Source: Defluviicoccus sp. (GTDB taxonomy: Bacteria > Pseudomonadota > Alphaproteobacteria > MPNO01). Taken from it: 64,000 bases of DNA. The notes beneath the pieces were generated by a model. The model did no database searches. It saw nothing but the letters and a program-made list of their open reading frames with translations, and was not told the origin of the DNA. The stretch lies in contig JAJEHI010000171.1 of the NCBI GenBank assembly GCA_022823775.1, forward strand, positions 1 through 64,000. The letters run 5' to 3'. This document shows positions 45,081-54,246 of the stretch, piece by piece (positions within the stretch are counted from its first letter, which is position 1; each line of letters begins with the position of its first letter). Made by a program: the position numbers and the translations under genes.

Positions 45081-45455
45081 TTACGGGTCGCGGCTCAGCC
45101 CGGCGGCTTCGAGCGCCCCCAGATAGTCGTTCCAGAGCCGTTCCCGGTTCCGGCCGAGCTCGTGGAGGTAGCTCCAGGAGTACAGGCCGGTATCGTGCAG
45201 ATCGTCGAACACGATGCGGACGGCGTAGTTGCCGACCGGCTCGACGTTCATGATCCCGACGTGGCGCCGGCCCGCGACCAGCTGTTTCTGTCCCGGCCCG
45301 TGCCCGCGCACCTCGGCGGACGGGCTCTCCACCCGGAGGAACTCGGCGGGCAGGGAGAAAGACGTGCCGTCGTCGAAGTCGATTTCGAGCAGTTTCTCGG
45401 CCGACTTGAGCCGCAGCGCGGTCGGCCATGGCGCGGGTCGGTGGGGGTCCGCCAA
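45081..45455 (-). CDS. DUF971-domain protein (gamma-butyrobetaine hydroxylase N-terminal-like)
   Basis: A 124-residue protein. The pattern ALRLKSAEKLLEIDFDDGTSFSLPAEFLRV with GNYAVRIVFDDLHDTGLYSW is DUF971; the family is linked to iron or Fe-S biology in some reports, but its role is not defined. It lies 2 bp after the Trm112 gene stop. Confidence 0.88.
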   Translation of the reverse strand: MADPHRPAPWPTALRLKSAEKLLEIDFDDGTSFSLPAEFLRVESPSAEVRGHGPGQKQLVAGRRHVGIMNVEPVGNYAVRIVFDDLHDTGLYSWSYLHELGRNRERLWNDYLGALEAAGLSRDP

Positions 45456-45457
45456 TG

Positions 45458-45691
45458 CTAGTCCCCGGAGATGCGGCGCGCTTCGTCGACCAGCATGATG
45501 GGAATGCCGTCGCGGATCGGAAAGGCGAGGCCGGCGTTCTCGCTGACGAGCTCCTGCGCGGCGGCGTCATAACGGAGCGGGCCCTTGGTGAGCGGGCAGA
45601 CCAGGATCTCGAGCAGCTTCGGATCGATGGGCCGTCCGCGGTCCGTCCGGGTATCGGCCGGGGGAGCTTCCGAAACGGGCCGGTCTGCCAT
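45458..45691 (-). CDS. Trm112-family protein
   Basis: A 77-residue protein. The [20 protein letters not shown] opening with a single Cys and [22 protein letters not shown] ending is the Trm112/YcaR family. Eukaryotic Trm112 activates methyltransferases; bacterial forms are usually unassigned. It lies in a minus-strand operon with the LON-domain gene upstream. Confidence 0.9.
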   Translation of the reverse strand: MADRPVSEAPPADTRTDRGRPIDPKLLEILVCPLTKGPLRYDAAAQELVSENAGLAFPIRDGIPIMLVDEARRISGD

Positions 45692-45711
45692 CTCTCCTCC
45701 TTCGCCGCGCC

Positions 45712-46377
45712 CTATTGCCTGGTGCGCCCTTCGTCGTCGGAGCGCTCGAGCAGTGCCATTTCGAGCAGGGTCACGACGATTTCGGCGCGTTCGGCGGTGC
45801 CGGGCGCCTCGAGCAGCGCCTGTTTCTCGCTGGTGCGGAAGGGGCACATCATCGCCAGGGAATCGACGAGCCGGGAATCTCCGGTGCCCTCGATCGCCTC
45901 CCAGTTCGCCTCCACGTTCTGTTGGCGGAGATAGGCGCGGAGCGCGTTCAACAACCGTTCCCGGTCCAGCGGGATCTGCGCCGGCGGCTCCGGCAGGTCG
46001 TCGCGGAAGACGCCGAAGCGCGCCCGCACCCGGCGGTACCCGTCGCGCAGGCTCAACTCCCTCTCGACCACGAAGCGGATCAACCCCTTGAGCGTGATCA
46101 GATAGCGCCCGTCCTCCGTTTCGCCGAACGAGACGATGCGTCCCGCGCAGCCGGTCCGGTAGATGTCGGGCTCGCCGCCGCCGGCCCCTTCGTGCGGAAG
46201 GATCATCCCGATCAGCCGCTGCGGCGCCGCCAGCGCCGCCGCCGTCATGTTCAGATAGCGCGGTTCGAAAATATTGAGCGGCAGCCGGCTGTGCGGCAGC
46301 AGGAGCGCGCCCCCGAGCGGAAAAATCGGAATCTCGTCCGGCAGATCCTCGAATTCGGGATCGAACGGGCCGGGCAT
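45712..46377 (-). CDS. LON peptidase substrate-binding domain protein
   Basis: A 221-residue protein consisting only of the LON N-terminal domain ([28 protein letters not shown], then a C-terminal helical part). It has no ATPase or protease part. Start ATG 46377 overlaps the thioredoxin-TPR stop by one base (TGATG). Role unknown. Confidence 0.88.
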   Translation of the reverse strand: MPGPFDPEFEDLPDEIPIFPLGGALLLPHSRLPLNIFEPRYLNMTAAALAAPQRLIGMILPHEGAGGGEPDIYRTGCAGRIVSFGETEDGRYLITLKGLIRFVVERELSLRDGYRRVRARFGVFRDDLPEPPAQIPLDRERLLNALRAYLRQQNVEANWEAIEGTGDSRLVDSLAMMCPFRTSEKQALLEAPGTAERAEIVVTLLEMALLERSDDEGRTRQ

Positions 46378-47291
46378 CAGGAGAACAGGATCGCAGACAG
46401 CTTGCGCCGTCCCGCGACGGTCACCGGGTCGGTGGGACCCAGCGCCTCGAACAGCTCCAGAAGCTGCTTGCGCGCCGCCTGCTCGTTCCACTCCCGCGCC
46501 CGCTTGACGATCTCGACCAGCGCGTCGATCGCCTCCTCGTTACGGCCCTCGGCGTGGAGCGCCAGCGCGAGATCGAACCGCGCCGCGTGATCGTTGGGAT
46601 CCGCTTCGAGCCGTGCCAGCAGCTCGCTCCGGTCCCCGGTCTCGGCCGTCTTTTCGGCCAGCGCCAGCGCGGATGCCGCGGCCTCCGCCTCCGCGTCGCC
46701 GCGCGCGTCCTCGGGAAGCGTGTCGAACACCTCGCGCGCCCGTGCGACTTCGCCCTGGCCGAGCAGCGCCCGCGTCAGCCCGGCGATACCGGCGGCGTTG
46801 TCCGGCGCGTGCTGGACCACCTGCGCGTAGACCGACGCGGCGGCGCCGTAGTCCTTCGCGTCCAGACGCTCGGCCGCCTGGGCGAGCGCGTCGTCGAGGG
46901 GGGACGAGACCGTCGTGCCGGCCGCCTTCGCGAGCTTGTCGACGAACGCCTTGACCTGGCTTTCCGGAAGCGCGCCCTGGAACGCGTCGACCGGGCGTCC
47001 GCCGGAGAAGGCGAAGACGGCGGGAATCGACTGGATGCGCAGCTGCTGGGCGATTTCGGGGTTCTGGTCGATGTCGATCTTGACCAGCTTGACCCCTCCG
47101 TTCGCGCCCCGAACCACCTTTTCGAGGATCGGCCCGAGCTGCTTGCAGGGACCGCACCACGGGGCCCAGAAATCGACCACCACGGGCGTCTCCATCGAGG
47201 CGTCGATGACATCCGCCATGAACGTCTCGGTCGATCCGTCCTTGATCGCATCGGCGGGCGCGGCGCCCGCCTGTCCCAAGATCGGTTCCAT
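46377..47291 (-). CDS. Thioredoxin with TPR region (YbbN/CnoX-like)
   Basis: A 304-residue protein. The thioredoxin active site is WCGPC at residues 45-49 (Cys46, Cys49), kept unlike in some YbbN proteins that lack one Cys. The C-terminal ~170 residues have helical TPR-like repeats. This is the CnoX/YbbN holdase-chaperone family, which helps proteins under oxidative stress. It begins a block with the LON, Trm112, DUF971 and GST genes. Confidence 0.9.
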   Translation of the reverse strand: MEPILGQAGAAPADAIKDGSTETFMADVIDASMETPVVVDFWAPWCGPCKQLGPILEKVVRGANGGVKLVKIDIDQNPEIAQQLRIQSIPAVFAFSGGRPVDAFQGALPESQVKAFVDKLAKAAGTTVSSPLDDALAQAAERLDAKDYGAAASVYAQVVQHAPDNAAGIAGLTRALLGQGEVARAREVFDTLPEDARGDAEAEAAASALALAEKTAETGDRSELLARLEADPNDHAARFDLALALHAEGRNEEAIDALVEIVKRAREWNEQAARKQLLELFEALGPTDPVTVAGRRKLSAILFS

Positions 47292-47372
47292 CGTCCTGCC
47301 CCCTGCGTCAGCCCCGCCGACTGGGTCGGCGACAAGATGGGTGAGGAGCCATGCGGAAGCAAGCCCGGCGGG

Positions 47373-47906
47373 TTATCCCGCCGTCGCCTCGCCGAGGTCG
47401 GCGACCGCCGGATCGTGGCCGAGCGCCCGGATGAAGCGCAGCAGGTCGGACGGCGCGATGGCCGTGGTCGCATCGTTGGACAGCGGGTGGAAATGCGCGC
47501 GCTCGGACTGCATCACGCCGGAATCGATGACCGGCCGCACCGCGCGCTCGCCGTCGTTGATCAGCGCGAACGGCGTGACCGCGCCCGGCACGACGCCGAG
47601 ATGGGCGGCAAGCCGCTCGGGGCTGCCGAAGGACAGCCTGGCCGACCCGATCAGCGGCGCGAGCGCCTTGAGGTCGAGACGCCGGTCCTCCAGCGCGACG
47701 ACGAGCCAGAGCGCCCCCTTCTTGTCCTTGAGGAACAGCGACTTGCAATGCGCGCCCGGCAGGCGGCCGCGTACCCGGCGGCTCTCCTCGACCGTGAACA
47801 CCGGCGCATGGGTCTGGGTCTCGGTGACGATCCCGAGCTCTTCCAGCCGCTCGAACAGGACCCTCTGCCGGGCGGCGACGGCCTCCGGCGAAACCGCTTC
47901 GATCAT
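47373..47906 (-). CDS. Prolyl-tRNA editing-type deacylase (ProXp-ala/YbaK-like)
   Basis: A 177-residue trans-editing domain protein. The stretch AHCKSLFLKDKKGALWLVVALEDRRLDLK includes the Lys for tRNA-ester hydrolysis, and GAVTPFALINDGERAVRPVID is typical of ProXp-ala (Ala-tRNA-Pro deacylase). It is same-strand with, and 81 bp before, the thioredoxin-TPR gene. Confidence 0.88.
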   Translation of the reverse strand: MIEAVSPEAVAARQRVLFERLEELGIVTETQTHAPVFTVEESRRVRGRLPGAHCKSLFLKDKKGALWLVVALEDRRLDLKALAPLIGSARLSFGSPERLAAHLGVVPGAVTPFALINDGERAVRPVIDSGVMQSERAHFHPLSNDATTAIAPSDLLRFIRALGHDPAVADLGEATAG

Positions 47907-48056
47907 CCCTTCCCCCGTTCAACGCGGCGCGTGCTGCCGACTTGCGGCGAGGAATATACACCGGCGCGGAGGCCCGGCGCCTCTGGCCGGGAGGGGCCGG
48001 TGGACCCCGGGGGCGGGGTGGGTTATTCCGGGAGCCGCAGTATCGGGGAGAGAGTC

Positions 48057-49232
48057 ATGCGAACTCAGGTGGCAGTCATCGGCGGCGGGCCCGCGGGCCT
48101 CCTGCTGTCCCACATCCTGCACCTGGAGGGGGTAGAGAGCATCGTCCTCGAAAGCCGTTCCAAGGCCCATGTGATGAAGCGCATCCGCGCCGGCGTGCTG
48201 GAGGCGGGTTCGGTGAAGCTGCTGCGCGACGTTGGCCTCGGCGAGCGGATGGACCGGGAAGGGCATGTGCATGACGGGGCCGCGATCGTCTGGGCCGGGC
48301 ACGGGCGGTTCTTTATCGACACCAGGAAATACACCGGCAAGCGCATGATGGCCTACGGCCAGACGGCCATCACGGAAGACCTGTACGCCGCCCGCGAAGC
48401 CGCCGGCGGCGAGATCCTGGACGAGGTGGACGACGTCGAGCTCCACGGGCTGACCGGCGCCTCGCCGCATGTCACCTTCGAGCGCGAGGGGAGGCCGGAG
48501 CGCATCGACTGCGATTTCATCGCGGGCTGCGACGGCAAGCACGGCGTCAGCCGGCCGTCCATGCCGGCCGGGCTGACGAAAGTCTACGAGAAGGTCTATC
48601 CGTTCGGCTGGCTCGGGGTGATGTCCGAGACGCCGCCGCTCGAGGATTTGGTCTATGCGAGCCACCCGCGCGGGTTCGCGCTGGCGTCGCAGCGCAACCC
48701 GATGCTCAGCCGCTACTACATCCAGTGCTCGCTCGACGACCGGATCGAGGACTGGCCGGACGAGCGTTTCTGGGAGGAGCTCAAGTCCCGGTATCCGAGC
48801 GAGATCGCCGATGCCATCGTCACCGGCCCGACCATCGAGAAGTCGATCGCGCCGCTGCGCAGCTTCGTCAGCGAGCCGATGCGCTACGGCCGGCTGTTTC
48901 TGGCCGGGGACGCCGCCCACCTCGTGCCGCCGACCGGCGCCAAGGGGCTGAACCTCGCGTTCTCGGACGTGTTCTATTTGTCCCGGGCGCTGGTCGAGCA
49001 CTACAAGGGCGGCGGCGACCGTTACCTGGACAGCTATTCCGACATGGCGCTCCGGCGGGTCTGGCATTGCGAGCGGCTGTCCTGGTGGATGACGAACCTC
49101 ATGCACCGCTTCCCGGACGACACCGAGTTCGATCAACGCAGCAGGGAGAACGAGCTCGAATTCCTGTCGATGTCGGACCACGCGCACGCGGCGCTCGCCG
49201 AGCAATACGCCGGCCTGCCTTACGAGTCCTGA
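48057..49232 (+). CDS. pobA: 4-hydroxybenzoate 3-monooxygenase
   Basis: A 391-residue FAD enzyme that makes protocatechuate from 4-hydroxybenzoate with NADPH. FAD motif is VIGGGPAGLLLSHILHLEGV near residue 7, then IAGCDGKHGVSR, and GDAAHLVPPTGAKGLNLAFSD late. Length and motifs equal PobA. GGGGAGAG precedes the ATG. No pobR-type regulator and no protocatechuate genes are present nearby. Two large GST genes lie downstream on the other strand. Confidence 0.93.
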   Translation: MRTQVAVIGGGPAGLLLSHILHLEGVESIVLESRSKAHVMKRIRAGVLEAGSVKLLRDVGLGERMDREGHVHDGAAIVWAGHGRFFIDTRKYTGKRMMAYGQTAITEDLYAAREAAGGEILDEVDDVELHGLTGASPHVTFEREGRPERIDCDFIAGCDGKHGVSRPSMPAGLTKVYEKVYPFGWLGVMSETPPLEDLVYASHPRGFALASQRNPMLSRYYIQCSLDDRIEDWPDERFWEELKSRYPSEIADAIVTGPTIEKSIAPLRSFVSEPMRYGRLFLAGDAAHLVPPTGAKGLNLAFSDVFYLSRALVEHYKGGGDRYLDSYSDMALRRVWHCERLSWWMTNLMHRFPDDTEFDQRSRENELEFLSMSDHAHAALAEQYAGLPYES

Positions 49233-49273
49233 TAAGCCGGCGAACCGGCGAGCGGAGGTTCGACGTCCGGCTC

Positions 49274-50092
49274 TTACCCTCGCGTCGTCTGCGCGGGGTC
49301 CGACACCGTCGGGTCGACGGCAGCGGCATAGGCCGCCTTCTTGCGCCACTCCGTGACCGCCTTCTCGAACTGGGGGCGTGCGCTGACGACGCCATACCAG
49401 CGTCGGACGGCCGGGTAAGGCGTGAAATCGTAGCCGCCGCCCATCAACGTGGTGATCGTCGGCGCCCAGGAAATGTCGGCGAGCGTATAGGCGTCGCCGA
49501 CCAGCCACGCGCTATCCGTCAGGGCCCGGTCCATCTCCGCGAAAATCTCGTCAAGAAGCGCGGTGGCACCCTCCAGATCGGCGTCCGAGAAGCTCTTGCC
49601 CCGGCTGTGCTTGCCGTGGAAGGCCAGCAGTTCGGGATCTGTTTGCAATTTCCAATAGCGCGTTTCTTCCTCTTCCGTCTTCTTCACCAGCCTGGAATTG
49701 ACCTTGCTGTACTGGAAGGTCTTGATCGCCGGCAAATGCATGTCGCCCGACTTTTTCAGCCAGTAATCGATCTCCGCCTGACGGTCGGCGGGCACCGACC
49801 GGAACCCGGGCTCGGGAAACGCCTCTTCGAGATAGACCATAATGTCGTTGGATTCGACGACGACCGTGCCGTCATGCACGAGCGATGGGACGAGTCCTTT
49901 CGGGTTAATGCCGAAATAGTCCTCGGAAATGTTTTCCTTCCTGCCGAGATCGATGTGATGACCGGTCCAGTCGAGGCGTTTTTCCTCCAGTAGCATCCGC
50001 ACGCGCGCGGAACAGTTCGATCGGTTGGCGTGATATAGATGGAGTCCTTCGAGCGAGCGGACGGCTTCGTTGGTCGGAACCACGATTCCCAT
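49274..50092 (-). CDS. Glutathione S-transferase family protein (long form)
   Basis: A 272-residue protein. LHLYHANRSNCSARVRMLLEEK followed by INPKGLVPSLVHDGTVVVESNDIMVYLEEAFP is a GST N-terminal domain; the C-terminal part includes SAWLVGDAYTLADISWAP. Longer than usual. Convergent with pobA. The product may be a beta-etherase-like or dehalogenase-like enzyme, but no catalytic test is possible by reading. Confidence 0.82.
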   Translation of the reverse strand: MGIVVPTNEAVRSLEGLHLYHANRSNCSARVRMLLEEKRLDWTGHHIDLGRKENISEDYFGINPKGLVPSLVHDGTVVVESNDIMVYLEEAFPEPGFRSVPADRQAEIDYWLKKSGDMHLPAIKTFQYSKVNSRLVKKTEEEETRYWKLQTDPELLAFHGKHSRGKSFSDADLEGATALLDEIFAEMDRALTDSAWLVGDAYTLADISWAPTITTLMGGGYDFTPYPAVRRWYGVVSARPQFEKAVTEWRKKAAYAAAVDPTVSDPAQTTRG

Positions 50093-50127
50093 TCGATCGA
50101 TTCTCCCGATTGCGGTTTGCGATCGCT

Positions 50128-50955
50128 TCAGAACGCATGGGCGAAGGTCTCACGGTACTCCGCGAGTTTCTTGCGGAAGCCCGGCTCGGTTTCGCGGCCC
50201 GCCCGGGCATGCGGAGACTCTTCCGAAATCGCATTGCACGGGAAATCGTCGAGCTGGCGCATGCTCGGCCTGCTCGTCACGCGATCCCACCACGCCTTGG
50301 TCAGCGGATAGGGCTCGAGCCAGAAGTCCAGGAACCGGACCATCTCGATCACCTTGACGAACGGAGCCAGGTTGGCCTCGGCCAGCGTGAACCGGTCGCC
50401 CATCAGAAACGGCCGGCCGTCGTCGAGGGCTTTCTCCATTCTGCGAAAGATCGTCTCCAGGGCGCCGATCGCCCGCGGCACGTAAGGCGAGTCGAGACCG
50501 TCGAGGACGACCGACTTCTGCCGGTACAGGCGATCGATGTTGGGAACGTATTTCCAGCGTTCCATGAACTCGTCCCGCGGAATGGTGAGCCGGAATTTGG
50601 TGAGCATGTTGATCACCGCGCAGGCCTCGAATCCGCGCTCGTCGAAAAGCTTGACCCATTCGGCCATGTGAAAGCGCTCCACGGGATCGTCGGGAACGAG
50701 CGGCGGATCGGGTTTCAGGGTATCGATGTAACCGCAGATCAGGGAAGATTCGCGTATTACGGCACCGTCATGGACCAGCGTCGGAACGGTTCCGTTCGGG
50801 TTTATCGCCAGATACGACGGCTTGAACTGGTCCCGGTTCATCAGGACCATTTTGACGGGAGTCCAATCGACGATGCCTTTCTCCGACAGCGTGACTATCG
50901 CCCGGTTGGAACAGATCGAGTCGGTCTCTTCGAGGTAGTAGAGTTCCAGTGACAT
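50128..50955 (-). CDS. Glutathione S-transferase family protein (long form)
   Basis: A 275-residue protein. LELYYLEETDSICSNRAIVTLSEKG and INPNGTVPTLVHDGAVIRESSLICGYIDT form the GST N-terminal domain; GDRFTLAEANLAPFV marks the helical domain. It precedes the other GST on the same strand, separated by 35 bp, so a two-gene operon is likely. The LYxxxxxxxxxxxRxxLxEK opening with Ser/Cys near the N-terminus resembles LigF-type chains. Confidence 0.82.
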   Translation of the reverse strand: MSLELYYLEETDSICSNRAIVTLSEKGIVDWTPVKMVLMNRDQFKPSYLAINPNGTVPTLVHDGAVIRESSLICGYIDTLKPDPPLVPDDPVERFHMAEWVKLFDERGFEACAVINMLTKFRLTIPRDEFMERWKYVPNIDRLYRQKSVVLDGLDSPYVPRAIGALETIFRRMEKALDDGRPFLMGDRFTLAEANLAPFVKVIEMVRFLDFWLEPYPLTKAWWDRVTSRPSMRQLDDFPCNAISEESPHARAGRETEPGFRKKLAEYRETFAHAF

Positions 50956-51110
50956 TATTTTCTCTCTTGGGGTATTTTATTTCCCGGAAAATTAAATCTT
51001 GCGTGCTTTCCCAAGCGATTTAGAGATTGACTTTTTTAGTGAGTTTAACCAGGATGCACAATCATATTCGTCCATAAAATACTGTCAAGTCCAACGAAAC
51101 GGAAACGATC
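50956..51110. promoter_or_regulatory. AT-rich divergent promoter region
   Basis: These 155 bp are much richer in A/T than the rest (for example GGGTATTTTATTTCCCGGAA and TTGACTTTTTTAGTGAG). They separate the GST pair from the divergent DUF2218 gene and contain TTGACT at 51027-51032. A matching -10 is weak, so the assignment to a strand is uncertain. Confidence 0.4.
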
Positions 51111-51392
51111 GTGAACCTCTCTTCCGCCGTCCTCGTCGAAACCGGAAACGCCAGCGGCTACCTGCAGCGCCTTTGCAAACATTTCGGCCACAAGTTGGAA
51201 GTCGAGTTCACGCCGGAAACCGGATCGATCGCGTTCGAATTCGGTCGGGCGGCACTGGAGGCGGGGCCGGACGGTCTGACGATGACGGCCCTGGCCGGAA
51301 ACGAGGAGGACCTGGCAAGACTCAGAGGGGTCCTCGCCTCCCATCTGGAACGCTTTGCCTTCCGGGAGGGGCTGAAGGTCGACTGGCGGTAA
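51111..51392 (+). CDS. DUF2218-domain protein
   Basis: A 93-residue protein. NASGYLQRLCKHFGHKLEVEFTPE and the closing SHLERFAFREGLKVDW are the DUF2218 pattern. Function unknown; some members sit near iron uptake genes. GTG start at 51111. It is transcribed away from the GST pair. Confidence 0.85.
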   Translation: MNLSSAVLVETGNASGYLQRLCKHFGHKLEVEFTPETGSIAFEFGRAALEAGPDGLTMTALAGNEEDLARLRGVLASHLERFAFREGLKVDWR

Positions 51393-51625
51393 CGGGGGCT
51401 TCGACGGGGCGTAAAGCCCCCCATGGCCCGGGAGCCTTCCGGGACCGGACAGATCGCGTACCGCCGGCAGCGCCTTGACACGGGCTCGGGCAAGGGTAAC
51501 TTTGGCCATGCGCCTTCTCCCGGTTGCGGCCGGGAAACGGAAGGGTGCGAGATCCGTTCCCCAGATGCGGTTTCGGGGAGCGGAAACGAGGCTTTTGCAA
51601 AGGGTCGGTAGCGAAGCTGCGCGTG

Positions 51626-51699
51626 CGGGTGTAGCTCAGGGGTAGAGCGCAACCTTGCCAAGGTTGAAGTCGTCGGTTCGAATCCGATCACCCGCTCCA
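51626..51699 (+). tRNA. tRNA-Gly (GCC anticodon)
   Basis: The cloverleaf is readable: acceptor GCGGGTG pairs with CACCCGC; D-arm AGCTCAGGGGTAGAGC; anticodon stem CAACC/GGTTG with loop TTGCCAA (anticodon GCC); T-arm GTCGGTTCGAATCCGAT; CCA is encoded at 51697-51699. Confidence 0.95.
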
Positions 51700-51727
51700 G
51701 TTCGCCCCGGGATCACGGAAGACTTCC

Positions 51728-51907
51728 ATGAACAATGTCGGCAATTGGGTGCTGGGCGGCAGTTCGGCGGTGCTCGGCGTCGGCGGGCTGTTCGTCGCCG
51801 CGCAGGCGGGGCCCGGCACCGTCGGCTATTACGGCGGGCTCGCGATGTTCGCCATCTGCTTTCTGTTCGTCATGCACCTGATCCGGACGTCGGACAGCCA
51901 CGGCTGA
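51728..51907 (+). CDS. Small two-helix membrane protein (59 residues)
   Basis: An ATG-started frame of 59 codons begins MNNVGNWVLGGSSAVLGVGG and ends SDSHG. Two hydrophobic segments (about residues 8-26 and 33-50) predict a hairpin in the inner membrane. It starts 28 bp after the tRNA-Gly and is too short for most gene finders. I do not recognise the family. The complete codon use and membrane pattern argue for a real gene. Confidence 0.6.
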   Translation: MNNVGNWVLGGSSAVLGVGGLFVAAQAGPGTVGYYGGLAMFAICFLFVMHLIRTSDSHG

Positions 51908-51937
51908 GGCTTGACGTCGGCCGCGGAGGCGCGACGC

Positions 51938-52564
51938 TCAGCCTCTTTTCCGCGCGACGATATGGAAGATGTGCCAGCGTTTGGGCCGGCCGCGCGGCGT
52001 GACGCTTTCGTCCTCCTCTTCCCGCAGATGCTCGATGTCGAACCCGTCGAGCAGCGCCTCGACCTCATCCGCCGTATGAAACGCGATCGAGGGATCGCCC
52101 GCCCACTCGTCGCGGTCGCCGTATAGCTGGCCGGCGAATCGGCCGCCGGGGGCGAGCGAGGCGACCATCCGCGACCACACACCGGGAAACGCCGCCGGCG
52201 GGCAGAGCGGGAGCGCGAAGCTGGAATTGACAAGGTCGGTCATGGGCCATTCGACCTCCTCGAAACGGCCGACCCTTACCTCCAGCCTGCCGGTCCCGGG
52301 AAGGTCGTCGCGCGCGGCGAGCCGTTCGATGGCCGTTTTCTCCGCGTCGACCGCGAGCACGGTCCAGCCGCGGCGCAGGAGTTCGACGACATCCCGCCCC
52401 CCGCCGCAGCCCAGATCGACCGCCAGGCGGTCTCGCGCGGGCACCCGGTCGAAGGCATCGAGGGCGCGGATCAGGGTGTCTCGCGGCGGGCGGGCGCCGG
52501 TTTTCTCGTAATAGGCGGACCAAGCCCCGGGTCCGGCGGCCGGCGTCGCCCTGGGCTCGTGCAT
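51938..52564 (-). CDS. Class I SAM-dependent methyltransferase
   Basis: A 208-residue Rossmann methyltransferase. Motif I is LAVDLGCGGGRDVVELLRRG near residue 48 and the acidic residue after strand 2 is AVDAEKTAIERL. The motif order fits small-molecule methyltransferases of the Tehb/UbiE type. The target is unknown. It follows the HMG-CoA-lyase gene (8 bp) on the same strand. Confidence 0.88.
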   Translation of the reverse strand: MHEPRATPAAGPGAWSAYYEKTGARPPRDTLIRALDAFDRVPARDRLAVDLGCGGGRDVVELLRRGWTVLAVDAEKTAIERLAARDDLPGTGRLEVRVGRFEEVEWPMTDLVNSSFALPLCPPAAFPGVWSRMVASLAPGGRFAGQLYGDRDEWAGDPSIAFHTADEVEALLDGFDIEHLREEEDESVTPRGRPKRWHIFHIVARKRG

Positions 52565-52572
52565 CGGAGTGC

Positions 52573-53487
52573 CTACGCCCTCAGCTCGGCGGGAGGAAAA
52601 TTGCCTGCCCGGCTCACCATCGCGGGCACGGTACGGCCCAGCCGCGCCTCGATCCAGTGGGCGGTCTCGATGAGCCCGTCGATATCGATGCCGGTCTCCA
52701 CGCCGAGGCGGTGGAGCATGTAGATCAGGTCCTCGGACGGTATGTTTCCGGTCGCCGCGGGAGCGAACGGGCAGCCGCCGATACCGCCGATGCTCGCATC
52801 GAGCGCGTGCACCCCCGCCTCGACGGCCGCGAAGGCGTTGGCGATACCGGTGTTTCTTGTGTTGTGGAAATGCCCCCGAAGCCGGGCGTCGGGCGCAAGC
52901 CGCGCGGCTTCGGCGAACATTTCCGCGACCTCGCCCGGCGCGGCGACACCGATGGTGTCGGCGATCCCGATCTCGAACAGGCCGAGGCCGGCGCAGTCGG
53001 CGATCAGCCCGTGAACGCGCTCGGGCTTCACCGTGCCCTGAAAGGGACATCCGAAGGCCGCGCTGATCGTGGCGCTGCACCGGATCCCGGCCGCCCGCGC
53101 GGCGGCGGCGATGTCCTCGAGCACCCGGACCGCCTGCTCGATGGTGGTGCCCTGGTTCTTTTCGGAGAACGCATCGCTCGCGACGAGCGCGTAGTTGACT
53201 TCCCTGCAGCCGGCCTCCGCCGCGCGGTCGAAGCCGCGCCGGTTCAGCACCAGTCCGATATAGGTCACGCCGTCGTCCTTCGGCAGGCCGGCCATCACCG
53301 CCTCCGCGTCGGCCATCTGGGGGACGCGTTTCGGGTTGACGAAGCTCGCGGCCTCCAGCCTGCGCACGCCCGCGGCCACCGCGCGCCGGATGAGCTCCAG
53401 CTTGACCTCGGTCGACAGGATCTCGGGCTCGTTCTGGAGTCCGTCTCGCGGCGATACCTCGACGAGCTCGATGCGGCGGGCGGACAT
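52573..53487 (-). CDS. mvaB: Hydroxymethylglutaryl-CoA lyase
   Basis: A 304-residue TIM-barrel enzyme that splits HMG-CoA to acetyl-CoA and acetoacetate in leucine and ketone-body metabolism. It opens ELVEVSPRDGLQNEPE (metal-binding Asp), has GHFHNTRNTGIANA (metal His pair) and the catalytic Cys in GGIGGCPFAPAATGNIPSED. It lies alone with the methyltransferase; leucine-catabolic partners are absent. Confidence 0.93.
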   Translation of the reverse strand: MSARRIELVEVSPRDGLQNEPEILSTEVKLELIRRAVAAGVRRLEAASFVNPKRVPQMADAEAVMAGLPKDDGVTYIGLVLNRRGFDRAAEAGCREVNYALVASDAFSEKNQGTTIEQAVRVLEDIAAAARAAGIRCSATISAAFGCPFQGTVKPERVHGLIADCAGLGLFEIGIADTIGVAAPGEVAEMFAEAARLAPDARLRGHFHNTRNTGIANAFAAVEAGVHALDASIGGIGGCPFAPAATGNIPSEDLIYMLHRLGVETGIDIDGLIETAHWIEARLGRTVPAMVSRAGNFPPAELRA

Positions 53488-53694
53488 GGGCGGTATCTCC
53501 TGCGGCTGGATGGGGGATTTTCGGGCAAGCAGCGGCGCCGCTCAATCGAAATTGCACCGGAACGGTGCACCGCTCCCGGTACAACCTCCAGGACCGCCGT
53601 CGATTGCCGCGTTTCGCGCCGTCGGCTAGACTGTGGATATGTTAAACGGCGCCGCGGACCGGCGCTTTTGGCCGGGGAACGATCGGTGGTTGCG

Positions 53695-54246
53695 ATGAAC
53701 GATAGCCCGGCTCTGGTGCTGAACGCCGACTTCCGTCCGCTCAGCTACTTTCCGCTCTCGCTGTGGTCGTGGCAGGACGCCGTCAAGGCGGTCTTTCTGG
53801 AGCGCGTCAATATCATCTCGGAATACGAGCGGGAGGTGCGTTCGCCGGGCTTCTCGATGCGGCTGCCGAGCGTGATCGCGCTCAAGCGCTACATCCCGAT
53901 GTCGCGGCGCCCGGCCTTCACGCGGTTCAACGTATTCCTGCGCGACCGGTTCGAATGCCAGTATTGCGGGACCGCGCCCGGCACGCCGGAGCTCACCTTC
54001 GACCATGTGGTGCCGCGGTCGCGCGGCGGGCGGACCAGCTGGGTCAATGTCGTCAGCGCCTGCACCGTGTGCAACCTGCGAAAGGGCAACCGGCTGCCCA
54101 GGGAGTGCGGTCTTCACCCGAGGCAGGCGCCGGTGGAGCCGTCCAACGCGCTGCTGCAACAACACGGCCGCGCCTTTCCGCCCAACTACCTGCACGACAG
54201 CTGGCGCGATTTCCTTTACTGGGATTCGGAGCTCGAGGCCGGCTAA
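53695..54246 (+). CDS. HNH endonuclease-family protein
   Basis: A 183-residue protein. A zinc-finger Cys pair and the HNH core are readable: CQYCG, then FDHVVPRSRGGRTSWVNVVSACTVCNLRKGNR, with the His as metal ligand and a second Cys pair. The N-terminal part (LVLNADFRPLSYFPLSLWSWQDA) is characteristic of a widespread bacterial HNH group with unknown target. ATG 53695 is used; the longer frame from upstream overlaps mvaB. Confidence 0.88.
   Translation: MNDSPALVLNADFRPLSYFPLSLWSWQDAVKAVFLERVNIISEYEREVRSPGFSMRLPSVIALKRYIPMSRRPAFTRFNVFLRDRFECQYCGTAPGTPELTFDHVVPRSRGGRTSWVNVVSACTVCNLRKGNRLPRECGLHPRQAPVEPSNALLQQHGRAFPPNYLHDSWRDFLYWDSELEAG

Noticed and set aside
51423-51611. Small frames between DUF2218 and tRNA-Gly on both strands
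   Set aside because: No ribosome site, no domain pattern, and composition typical of random high-GC frames; the 233-bp gap appears non-coding.
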